Below the pieces are notes generated by a model. It did no database searches. It saw nothing but the letters and a program-made list of their open reading frames with translations, and was not told the DNA's origin. The position numbers and the translations under genes were made by a program. Shown one piece after another: positions 32,870 to 45,300 of a stretch of DNA of 64,000 nt. Where the stretch lies: NCBI RefSeq assembly GCF_963676685.1, contig NC_092344.1, positions 94,456,749 to 94,520,748 of the forward strand, written 5' to 3'. The number at the start of each line of letters is the position of its first letter. Positions within the stretch are counted from its first letter, which is position 1. This stretch comes from Mytilus edulis. Taxonomy: Eukaryota; Mollusca; Bivalvia; Mytilida; Mytilidae.

Positions 32870-33900
32870 CAAAATCGATATTAGTGCCAATTTAATATAT
32901 ATTCAGAGATCTAATTACAATATTGGTACGATAACCCTTACTAATAAGTTTATTTAAAGGTTCGATGAGTTTACACGGATCACATAGTGATTTCCGCGCT
33001 TTAAGTACAATATTACTGTAAAAATAAGGATGTGAAATACCATTTTTAATAAGTTTTCTACAGGTACAGCCAAATTTACTATCTTTGTATATATGAAAGA
33101 ACTTAGTAAAAGTTTTAAGTTTTAAGTAATTTATGGTATCGAAATCCCTGACATAAAAAATTATCCGTGATGCATTGATTACGTTCGTTAAAATCTATGA
33201 CATCAGTACACACACGGGCATACCGCACGAGTTGGGAAATATAAACACCGTATGACGGAGCCAAAGGCACATCGCCGTTTAAAAAAGAAAAATTAACAAT
33301 AGGAAATGAAAAAAATCGTCTCTTTTGTAGTAAATGTTAGTATGGAGTTTCCCTTTAGAAATTGAAATGTCTAAGTCTAGAAAAGGGCAACTGCTGCTGT
33401 TTATGTTAGATTTAGTTAAAGTAAGTTCTTTTGGGTAAATTTCAGAAGTATATTTAGAGAACTTTGGATTATTTAACGAAAAAATATCATCCAGATAACG
33501 GTAGGTATTGTTGAATGTATCAACCAAATGTGAAAATGATAGGTCTTTACTGAGTTTGGTCATAAACTGAGATTCATAGCAATATAGGAATAAATCTGCT
33601 ATTAAAGGGGCAGTTAGTGCCCATAGGAATACCTACTACCTGACGATACACTTTTGCTTTATAAGATTGAGTGGAGGTGTAGTGTACAGAGTAGAAAAAT
33701 CATAACTGTCAACAGAATTATAAGGACCATCAAAAGCATGTATTTTATCTAAAACCTCTAAATAATTTTTAACACTCAAAAAATAATTAATACCATTATT
33801 TTCATAAGCTTTATTACAAAAGTTAATAACCAGTGCTGTAAAGGATATAAACCTATAACAGTCCATTCCGTAAAATATTGGACAAGATTGAGGCCGCATG
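32870..33900 (-). pseudogene. Penelope-like RT relic, second subfamily
   Basis: Minus strand, in order: LVQYF-like start near 33895, VDSYDFSTLYTTPPLN (RT motif with FDFSTLYT), then a frame break near 33640, then TYRYLDDIFSLNNPKF (catalytic YLDD box), CPFLDLDISIS and KRDDF, then a frame break at about 33280 and C-terminal remains to about 32870 (CGKCGCT-like and NERN-like blocks). It is the clearest member of the second subfamily: YLDD rather than YIDD, and a different C-terminus. At least two frameshifts. Confidence 0.65.
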
Positions 33901-33938
33901 CCGAAGACCTGTTCAATATTTTACAGAATGGACTGTCG
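33858..33938. repeat. short palindrome at the RT 5' boundary
   Basis: Arms of about 22 bp (AGTCCATTCCGTAAAATATT and its near reverse complement) separated by ~33 bp. It coincides with the 5' limit of the minus-strand RT relic, so it may be part of that element's coding end or an inversion joint. Confidence 0.5.
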
Positions 33939-33939
33939 G

Positions 33940-35460
33940 AGGATCATATCTTACTTAAAACATTGTATAACATGTTAAAAAGGTGAAAAAATGCAAGCAA
34001 ATACAATTTTTTGTTACGATTTATTTCATCAAGTGTTTTTGTGAATAAACTTTTCTACATTAAAATTTACCCTTCATATTGGCCCCTTTAAAAAGTAGCT
34101 CAACATAAACAATAGACAAAAAGAAAGTACAGCTGAAGGTAATTAACAACATGTATTGCATTTACATGAAGATTAAAACATAAGGTATGCGTGTCATGAT
34201 TTTTGCGTGCGCAAAGACTACTTTAAATATTTTCGGTGAATACTTTTTTTTGTTGTGCTTCAAAATGGATTCAGACGAAGGAAGTGTATTTTCAATGCAA
34301 AAAAAAAAAACGAAAAAAGTTATGTCGTTATTAGTGATTGTGTTTTTTCAAACTTTTGATTAAAATCAAATATGTGTGGATTAAAAAAAGGATATTATGG
34401 CAAGTTTTATATTTATTATATTTCAAAAGCTCATCCTCTCCTATTAGTTTCTTGTTTCTTCTGAGGTTTTACATCTTACTAGGTGAATTAGAAAAGAAAA
34501 AAAACCTGCGAAGACACGTTCACGTTGAACCATATCGAGTGATTGAATTATATAATAGATATGAACAAATGTAGAGATAACAATTTTAAATCATTTTGTT
34601 GTTTATCGGAATTTTCAAGAGACTGTTATTGTCTAACCAAACGGTACCACATAATTACCTCCTTTTTTCTGTTTTTTTTTCTTTCTGCAAGGTCGTGTCT
34701 CTTATTTTTTTTATATGTGTATTTATGTTCCTTGTGTTTGTTTTTGTTAGTAATGATACCGAAACATAATTATTTATCTCGGTTTTCTTTTCGCAAAACA
34801 AACTCTTTCTTATTTTCTTTTATTACATAAAACGATCACTGCGAACAAAGTGTCAATCGGACACACCATTGGTTTATATGACAGATAACAAGTGGTAATG
34901 GCTTCTTTTATTCTGCTTCCCATATTCATCGTCGTTCATAAGCGAAGTGTTGCATTACATTCATATTCAAGCAATAATATTAGACTGAAAAAATACATCA
35001 ACTTGTAAATCAACGCCGAAACCTGAAAATTATAAAAACTATTGTAGTCCCCTAGTTAATGAAGAAAGTTCTTATTTTGTAATTTGTAAACAGGATGAGG
35101 TTTAGGTTGTTCATGGTCCTTGTATTGCGGCGTGATATATCAAATGTTAAAAGCATAACTTTATTGTTTTTTCTCATTTTAATTGTAGCTGAAAATTATG
35201 TAAGAAAGAATAAGATCAACACCAGAGGTAATTTTTAGTATCAAAAGACGGATGAGGATAAATCTTATCTGTGATATATGTATTGGTAGTGTTAAAATCA
35301 ATTTGAAAGTATTTTTTTCTCAAAAAAATGTTTTAATCAAATGAGTGACAAAACTATTGTAAAGGAATGTGGCTTTAATAAAATGTTTTTTTTTGTAATC
35401 GTCAATTGTTCTTTGGTTGTTTGTTCACATGATGAAAACAATATGCGGAATTGATAGGGT
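33940..35460. other. no gene recognised
   Basis: Two overlapping plus ORFs (34338 and 34543) are AT-driven with no domain. Sequence upstream of exon 1b; a 5' UTR exon may lie here but cannot be identified. Confidence 0.4.
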
Positions 35461-35469
35461 TTTTTTCAG

Positions 35470-35630
35470 TGATTTGACTATCTTTTACCTGTAAGATTCA
35501 GTTATACTACCTTGAGCTGTCCAATATTTTTAAGAAAGAGGAGGGCTATTCTAAAATATTAGACAGCTGAAGGTAACATAATGGTTTCTTACAGGTAAAT
35601 GATAGTCCAATCATTGAAATAAAGAACGGG
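35470..35630. mobile_element. imperfect ~160-bp palindrome next to the duplication boundary
   Basis: Left arm from TTCAGTGATTTGACTATC through ACCTGTAAGA and AGCTGTCCAATATTTT; right arm is its reverse complement with ~15% differences. It ends about 35 bp before the start of the downstream copy of the segmental duplication (35666). Probable MITE; no target duplication identified. Confidence 0.5.
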
Positions 35631-36149
35631 TACAACAATAGAATGGCGTCACAACAATGTTTTAAATTTAGTTGATACATTCGATTGTAAGATAAACAAG
35701 ATATAAAAACATTACCTAGAAGATCCGATAAATTATAAAAGTAGAATTACCTGTAAGATAACAAAAAAAGTAAAAAACACATTACTTGCAACACTGCATT
35801 TCAACGTATTTGACAAATGTGTAGATTTTCATAACAGATATGCATAATAAATAATTTGTTACCGTTCAATACTACGACAGAGTATGAATTATAAATGATA
35901 AAATACTCAACAAACGTGAAAAACATTCGCACCACTGAACTCGATCTTCACCATCAAAGTAGCAAATCATATACTATAATTTCATTTAACAGATAAAGTG
36001 GATATTTGACCTTTAATGACGGTTTAAACAATGTAAAGAGATTATAAGTGACAACAGAAAGGTTGAAACAATTTGAAAAGGGAATACTTATGCTTAAGGG
36101 TTTATATATCCCTAAAAAGTGTTTTGCTGTGTATGTAGGATAGACCATA

Positions 36150-36312
36150 ATGGTTGTAAATATACCTGGTGTGATTGGTATTGTTGTTTTCTACATCATC
36201 ATTGTGGTTATTGGAATATGGGCGGGAAGGAAGAACAAAAAGGGGGATACAAATGATTTATTGGTAGCTGGCAGGAGTCTTGGTATGTTTGTAGCCACAT
36301 TAACAACTGCAG
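36150..36312 (+). CDS. coding exon 1b of the choline-transporter-like gene
   Basis: Start [10 protein letters not shown], first transmembrane helix, then [13 protein letters not shown], ending one base into a codon before GTCAGT. An acceptor-like AG lies 11 bases before the ATG (36137-36138), suggesting a non-coding 5' exon upstream. It is the copy nearest to exon 2. Confidence 0.85.
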
Positions 36313-39300
36313 GTCAGTATTTGCGTTTTTTCATTTTTTTTTTATACCAGTCCTATCTTTAATATGAAATTGTCAGCTTACTTTTGATTAAAAAGCAATG
36401 TAAATAATAGTAATAATAATGAATATAATAAGTAACATACTTTATTTCAACCCTTAAGTTATGAAAATCTGGATTAAAATAACAACTGGAAGTGCATGTG
36501 GTGAGTAAAACAGTTGATATCTCGCATGTAATTGTTAACCTCGAGCAGAAACTATTATATTGTTTTTGTCATAAATATATGAAGATGTGGTATGAGTGCC
36601 AACGAGACAACTCTCCATCCAAATAACAATTGATTAAAGTAAACAATTATAGGTCAAGGTACGGTCTTCAACACGGAGCCTAGGCTCACATCGAACAACA
36701 AGCTATATATGGCCCCAAAATTACTAGTGTAAAACCATTTGAAACGGGAAAACCAACGGTCAAATCTATTTAAAAAAACGAGAAAATTTGCAAATGAACG
36801 GAACGAGTCTTCAACAATGGTGGTAAAACGCTGATTCAAGTTCTCTGTATGCGTGGCATAAACCGAAACAACCGAACCTTAGTCATAGACGATAATGTAA
36901 TGATAAATATACTCACAAAAAGAAATGTTAAAATGCATGGTAAATCTAGCTAACCGACTTATTGGATTTTCACTAAAACAAGAAAAAGTATATAAAGGTT
37001 ATTCTATGTCCTTTGGTCTTGGGTGAGAGTTGTCTCATTTGCTATCATACCACATCTTCTTATTATTATGCTCCATGCCACGCAATGAAAGCAAAACATC
37101 ACCATAGAAGTAATTAGTATATTTAATTAAAGCTACTATGTTAATTATACCACATATTCTTATTGATTCTTATTCCATGCAATGAAAAAAAACATCAGCA
37201 TGGCGATGATTATTATATTTTATTGAAGCTACTATGGTTGGAGGGGCATACATCAATGGTACAGCAGAATCAATGGGTAGAGATGGATTTCTATGGACCA
37301 TTGGACCAGTCGGATATAATCTTTCATTAATTTTAGGTTTGTGTATTATACTTTATATTTGACAGGCAAACTAAATCAAGGATTATTTTAAACTTAACAT
37401 ATGTGTTGTTTTGCAAGTTGATGGGATAACTATAACAGAAATAAAATTTCTCCAGAAACGGGAGATTTTCAAAAAAAACCTACCGTATATGATATATGAT
37501 ATATATGGACATCTTGGGACAGAGCTACATTTGGAGCATGTACATCAATAAAACAGAAAGTCTACAACACAAATATCAAAAGCACATCTTTGGATTACGG
37601 TGATGTGGACCAAACGTCAAAGAAACGGAAATTCTACGACAAAAATAACAAAAGCACATCTAGTGATAAAGAACGACGAGGGGTTTAAGTCAATGGAAAA
37701 AAAATTCTACGACAAAAATAATCAGAGGACATCTAGGGATAAAAGGAAATGTTAGGTGTAAAGAAATGAAATAGAAAGTCTACGACTAAAAAGACTTATG
37801 GACATTTATGGACTATAAAAATGTTGCGAATAAATTTAACAGAAATAATCAAGATCTATGCTATAGATATTGAACAACAAATATATTATAGGTGTTTTTA
37901 TATTGTATTTCCGTGAAATTTATTCAAAACTTTTTAAGACTGAGCGTTTCAGAGCTTGGCTTATTTTGAAGACAGTTATCGCCTGATGGAAACTGCATGC
38001 TCATCTTAATTAAGATGTATTTTGTATTCATTACGTTGTTGGGTAACTGTCACAAAAAGTATAAAGCGAACCTCAAAGTATTCAAAACCTGCATTTAGAT
38101 AAGTTTTAATACAAAACAGTTATATATCAGTCATGCTTTCACAGAATGCTACACCTTTTTAACGTTAATATTTATATATAAATTCAGAACTCTTTTGGAA
38201 TAATAATTATCGTTCATTATTCTATAAATGTCAAATCAGTCGATTTTCATGGGTTTTTGAATTTTGTGGTTGATTAGAGAATATTTAATCAATGGTCTAT
38301 GTTGGAAATCATTAATATTCGGATTGGTTAAAATTGTTTGTTTGTTCGTTAGCAGTTTAACAGAATGCACATGAAGGCTGTACTATTAACCATGACTTAA
38401 GTTTAAAAGTAATTTGTTTTTTAATCCATTTAAATATTCATTGCATACTCAAACTGCTGCTACATTTTTTTCAAAAACAATCGGACAGAATAGAAATTGA
38501 AAAACACCAAAAAATTTAATCTTAATATGATCTATTCATATTTTTTTTTTTAAAGTAAATGGAATATTGGTATCAATTTTCAAAATTCGTACCTTACAAC
38601 TAAGGATTTTATAACATTTTTGAAGCTGCAGTTGTGATTAAGCGAATCATTTAGTTATTAGATACATCATCAAAGATTATAATTTCTTTAGAAGAGACAA
38701 CATAATTATGCAATATTAAAACACCAACAATGACAAGATGGATGTACATTTTACGTGGAAATAATTATTCTCACCTACAATTTCCAACCCAGATATAATT
38801 TATAATTTTAAAATGATATTGACATGATTTGAGTACTCTCAATACTGAAATACCTTAGTAATTGGTTTCCCCTACCCAAATATACTTGAAAGCATCAGAC
38901 AGAATACACATTTTAGTCGATCATCTGTAAATATGAGCCTTGGGTATACCTGGGTCAGTATTGGAAGGCTATAAAACGTGTGTAAACTTCAAATGTGTCA
39001 TAAAAAATCAAAAAAGCATTATACCTCAACATCGACGGAACAATTTGAAAATGGCTGTAATTTCCTGAACTGGAAAAAATTCTAACATAAAAGTGTTGAA
39101 ATGTGGTAGAATTTCATAAAACCCACTTTTAAGTCCATCAGTAACAAACATAAACATAATGCAACTCAAGTATCAATTATTTTTGCTAATTTACTTTTGT
39201 GTTGGCTCTATGTATTCACAGTACCCTTAACAAATAATCATGAAACACTAGTGTTCTCCCTAAGTATTATGAATGACAAATATAATGTTGGTACATATTT

Positions 39301-42300
39301 ATAACTAAAACATAAAACAACATAAAGATATGACTGCATGGTAAGTATTCATCATCTTTTGCGACTGTCGAAAATCGATGATCTGTCTGCAAGATATCTC
39401 TTCTACCACCATACATCATGTACTGTGTAACAACCCTTACATAAAGAATACGAAGAAAGCAACACTCGCACTCGATTAACGAAATTTCTAGTTTTACAAG
39501 TCTTGATAGGCCGAGTTGGTCATGTCGCTTAAAGGTGCAGACGTAGTTTCCAAAATTTCACGGTATCAAGTGTTTACATACTGAAGAGACAAGACTTCAA
39601 GGATACAATTTTGCGGAAGGAAATTTGCGAAACATACTTCATTACTAACAATTTAATACTTTAAAATGTTATTTATACCAGATATGATTTTCAGTAGGAA
39701 GAGAGACAACTTTCATTGCATTACGTATATCGTTATTCAATGGTTACCTGGATTGTTGTTGATCTCAGCGTCTAAATTCGTAATTACTTAGCATTTTATA
39801 CTTTTTGATTCGAGCGTCACTGATGAGTCTTTCGTAGACTAAACGTATAGCGTACACTATTTAAATCCTTGTATATATGATGAGTTTACTGTAGATTGGT
39901 TATTATTTGTGGGATATCAATTTTCTAGGCTTTCTTATGTACAGGCAAACAACGAATTTAAATGTTCAACGATTTTCAAATTTTCTATAACATTGTATGC
40001 AGACTTTGACAAAACCAGAATACTTAATATCCACCAAAAATGCAAGATTTCCTCAATCCACGATAATTGATACACACGAAAATGAATGAATCCACCGTAT
40101 ATTCAATATATATCATTCGTATATGCGTAAGAAAATGTGCACATGTACTTCTGTTTCAAGCACGACATTGGTTATTAAATATATATCGGCTGCAGTTTAT
40201 TTTGACTAGTTTTAAAAGTATGCATCATCTTATCTTATAGCTGCATTAATATACGTGCCAAAAGTAAGAAAAGCAGAATATACAACTATATTTGACCCCA
40301 TACAAGAAAAATATGGGAATCGGACTGGTGGACTACTATTTATTCCGGAATTATTAGGCGATTTGTTCTGGGAAGCTGCCATCTTCAATGCACTAGGTTG
40401 TAGTTAAATAAGAATAACGAAATACATAGATTTTATCTGCATCAAAATCAAGTAAACTATGATGGAAGTTATGGCGAAAAAGTAACCAAAAAAATCAATT
40501 TCACTATTAAAATTTGTAAAATAAATGTTTTTAACAACATTTTTTATAAAGTTTTTTATTAAGTCAGTGATATGAACAAATAAGTGAATAATTATCAAAA
40601 TTGTAGGAAGTAATTTGTTTCAAGTATTCGGACAATAACAAGGTTCATATTACATGTTTTAAATAAGTCATTTACACATTTGTCAGAAGTCAGTAACTCA
40701 TGTTTTCCATATGTAATTGAGTGTATTTTTTTTAAATTGTGAATGACAATTGCATCTCAATCTTTTGATTCATAATCCTGAAACTTTCCTTTTTATTTTC
40801 CATGCTTGTTTATTACAGGGGCAACAGTTTCGATAATACTTGGAATTGAAATGTCCATTGCCATTATAGTTTCAGCAGTTATAGTTATTGTCTATACATT
40901 CTTTGGTGGTTTATACTCTGTAGCTTACACAGACGTTATACAGATGTTCTTCATTATCATAGGACTAGTACGTACAATTTTACTTACATATTTTCTTGGT
41001 GAAATATAATTCATGAAAACTAAATGGAAGAAAGAAACAACTTGAAGATACTTACAACTGAAAGTCAAATTAAAAATATTTGAATACCCATTGGTGGCCG
41101 GCCATTGGCTGATTTCTGATAGTTGATCGAATTGCTGCCTCAGTCTCCAATTCGATTCTCAATTTTATCAGAAGTGGCGTATTTTTCAAAGCTATGACAG
41201 ATAAGTATAAACTGTAAAAAGCAAATATGATCAGATATTTAAAATCTGCAGATGAAAACATGATTAAAGCACTAAGGGAACTCCTCAAAAAGTAATTTTG
41301 CATTTTGGGGGGAATCTATTGTATAAAGAGAGAAACTGTAAACGGCAGATATAATCAGCAAATGGATCATATTTTGGTTGTAAATTATCTTCTGATCTAT
41401 AATGTGGCCATTATGGCAGATGCACATATATCCAAATGAGCGACAAACACTGGACGTTTTAATTTCACATACGGAAGTCTTTTTTTGGAACACGTGTTTA
41501 GTAATACAACTGATACCTTATAAACGGTATGCAATACAACCACAACATGGATGGAATAACAGATAAGTTATGAAAAAGTTTACTTTGTTGTATATGTACA
41601 TTTTGTGTAATACCATAGACTGTAACAGAAGAAATCAACTAATTTATACCTAAACGAAATCTTAAACAAGTTTAGTTATTTTGATCAGTGACGTATCAAT
41701 TAGAGAATTCCACAGAAATTTTGTAATTAGCAGTTCATATATGCAATTAAATGATTTCGGCAAAAAATCTATCCATAAAATAAAATTGTTTTAACCATCG
41801 ATGATCCATAGGATCTTCAATATTATACAATTAGTTGTGTTGTTTCATATACATACTCAGTCTGGCGTTGAAAACATTATATAATTATAAACAATGATCA
41901 CTTCATTATTAAGTTACTATGCTTACACTTTTGGTTTTACTAATTGTTGAAGGCTGTTGGAGGCCTATATTTGTAAACTTCTATGTCATATTGGTCTTTT
42001 GTGAAGAGTTGTATAATTGGCAATCATAGTTTACCACATCTTCTATATTTATATTAACAGGTAATGGCACTACCGTTTGCATGGACAAATCCCGCGGTTG
42101 ATTTCAGTAGAATAAGTAATACATGGCAAGGAGAAATGGATAGTAACCAGATTGGGATATATATTGACACATGCCTTTTAACACTGGGAGGATGTCTCAC
42201 CTGGCAGGTATGAAATAATAAATCATAAAATAAAAGTCAACAGAAGCATATTGGTGTTCAAAAGTCATAAATCGATTGAGAAAAAACAAATCCGAGTAAC

Positions 42301-45300
42301 AAACCAAAACCGAGGGAAACACATCAACTATAAGAGGAAAACAAATGAATAACAGGAACACCGAAGTGAAACAAAAACAAACGCCGACATACATAGGAAC
42401 GAACTATTCCAGACTTGGTACAGTCTTGTGTAGACGAAACGCGCGTCTGGCGTACTAAATTATATTCCTGGTACCTTTAATAACTATTGGTACAGGACAT
42501 TATAAGAAAAAATGGTGGGTTGAACCTGTAGGTTTAATGGCATGCCAAACCTCATGCTCAATGACAATGTTGAAACAAAATATCACTCAAACACTATGTG
42601 ACAGATATACAACACTAACACACACAACAACATTTATAACAGAGACACGCACAAACAAATAATATAATAGTCGACATAATATTCAAACTATATACGGATT
42701 GATTCAATATGTGGTATATTGTGACAATGAAATTTTAAATAATTGTTGTGTTAATACTTTTCTTTTCCAAATATAAACGTATGTATAAAACAAGATATGG
42801 TATGACTGTCTTTTAAACAACTCTCAAAAAGAGACCAAATATACTCGTTGTTTACGTTATGAATTATAAATATAAATGCCATTTTAGGCGTCACATATTT
42901 TGTCCAAACCATCGGCGCCGTTGTATTCCATAATATAATGTGTTAGAGCTCTTTTATATTTTAATTCATTCAGAATGTCGATATAATAAAGGCAAAGGGA
43001 CTCGGTTAGCAGATTAAAATTTTGTAAATCAATGTTTTTAATTTATTTTTTATTATTTCCTGTCTATTTGCATTACTTTATTAACGTATTTAACGTTGCC
43101 ATCACTATTTCTTTGTTTTCTGGCAATGTGCAGTTTACTATCCATATCCGTATACTAAAAAAATCCTAAAGGGACCTAATTCGCCATCTTGAATTGTCTT
43201 CCCTACTTTAGATAAAAAAATAAATAAAAATATTAATAAATTACTATATACCTTACAACAGCCCTCATTTTCTTCCGAAATTATTTTTCTATTACATGCA
43301 TATTTTGATTTGTGGATTAACAGAACCCTTACGCAGCTTCAGTTGCATTCGTGTAGAATATTTAAATTTCCCGGCGAAAGCAACGTAACTGGCAAACATG
43401 TCGTTTTCAGTATGATAGACGAAATGGGAGATAACTCTTGTCATTCGGAAACTTCCGGGTTGATGCGTTTACTACAACGATAACTCCTTATAAACAGACG
43501 AGTGATATCCCCTAACTTGATACCTACGCCACACCAAGATATCCTTCATATAAATTAAATATCAAATAAAAATGTCTTTGAACAGTCAGTGCATGTGTTG
43601 TTTCAATATCAGAGTATCCTTTTATCCTTCCGCCCATTGAAAATATCAAATGATTGTCCCCAAACTATCGGGTTTTATTTCCATAAAGGAATGTGACTTT
43701 CTGACATCGTCCTGATATTTTTTCAAATCATGGATTTATGCAGTACAACACTTATATAATCAGAGGCGTATTTATGGGGAAAAAAGGCATTTTGATTGAA
43801 CTTCATACATGCATGAATGATAAATTAATAGACTTTTTCAAAGTATTAATCCAACTTGACCTACCAACCGGCCCTCTCCCCTTTTTTAAATCCTGGTACT
43901 GTTAGTAAACCTTATAAATCCCATTGAACGTGTCAATATTTTAAGTAACTTCTTCATATTATTGATGTGTCAACGAAAAAGTCAATGATTTATGTTACCC
44001 CGTTTGAAAAAAGGTTCTATTCGTTAACATGATTAATAATTTTGCGCTCAATATGTAATAATAAATCAGGGGACAGCACTCGTCTGTTTATAAGGAGTTA
44101 TCGCTGTGATAAATGCATCAACCCGGAAGTTTCCGAATGACAAGAGTTATCTCCCATTTCGTCATCATACTGAAAACGACATGTTTGCCTTTTACGTTGC
44201 TTTCGCCGGGAAATTTAAATATTCTGACACGAATGCAACTGAAGCTGCGTAAGGGTTCTGTTAATCCACAAATCAAAATATGCATGTGATAGAATAATAA
44301 TATTGGAAGAAAATGAGGGCTGTTGTAAGGTATATAGTAATTTATTAATATTTTTATTTATTTTTTATCTAAAGTAGGGAAGGCAATTCAAGATGGTGAC
44401 TTAGATCCCTTTAGGATTTTTCAGTATACGGATATGGATAGTAAACTGCACATTGCCAGAAAACAAAGAACTAGTGATGGCAACGTTAAATACGTAAATA
44501 AAGTAATGCAAATAGACAGGAAATAATAAAAAATAAATTAAAAACATTGATTTACAAAATTTTAATCTGCTAACCGAGTCCCTGTGAATAAAGGGTCCTA
44601 TTCGATACAGGTTTGATGTCTTATTAAATTTATAAAAAAGTGACTTCATAAATCTAAAAACACTAGAAAAACAAACGGGAATTGCATGAACTGACGGCAT
44701 TTTAATCATACTTGTTTGGACGAAGCCAACAAGTTAAGGTCAATAACGTCATGTCTAATACTAAATGCACAAAACCTGGTGTACCACAAGGCTCTATCCA
44801 AGGCCCTGTGTTATTTATTTTATATATTAATGATTTACCACTAAACATTGAATATTCATTAATAGATTTATATGCAGATGATTCTACATTACATAATAAA
44901 GGTAATGATGTACTTCAGTTAACTGCTAACCTTCAAAATTATATTCATGCAATTGAAAACTGGTGTTCGCAAAATTGTATAACTAAATGCCAAAAAGTGT
45001 ATATCAATGATTATTGGTTCAAAACAAAGGCTTTGTTCAACTGGAAACAGTTAAAATATCAATGTTTCAAATGAAAAAATAGAGAATGTAAATTGTGAAA
45101 AACTTCTTGGTTTATATATATAATTGACAAAAACCTAAATTGGAATGAGCAAATAAATAAAATGTCATGTAGAATATCAAATACAATCAATTTATTTCAA
45201 AAGATAAGAAAATATTTACATATATATGCATATACGTATTATCGATTTTAATGCTTATATTCTACCATTGTTTGATTATTGTTGCAACATATGGGGAATT

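Larger units (their letters stand above)
35666..37790 (+). repeat. segmental duplication, downstream copy (contains exons 1b and 2)
   Basis: Counterpart of 28343-29440. It carries ~1 kb between exon 1 and the intronic array that the upstream copy lacks, including an A1 repeat (36585-36800), a further A-type tail (about 37010-37080) and coding exon 2 (37229-37336). Confidence 0.8.

Noticed and set aside
33858-33938. Palindrome as an independent MITE
   Set aside because: Arms are only ~22 bp and overlap the readable RT sequence; there is no second copy or target duplication, so it is listed as a repeat only.
28821-36149. Exon 1a as the start of a second complete choline-transporter gene
   Set aside because: No copy of exon 2 or later exons occurs between 28984 and 36149, so a separate full gene is not present.
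39505-39545. tRNA-like string (GGCCGAGTTGGTCATGTCGC) in intron 2
   Set aside because: Resembles a box A of tRNA-Ser/Leu, but no box B or acceptor stem follows at the right distance.
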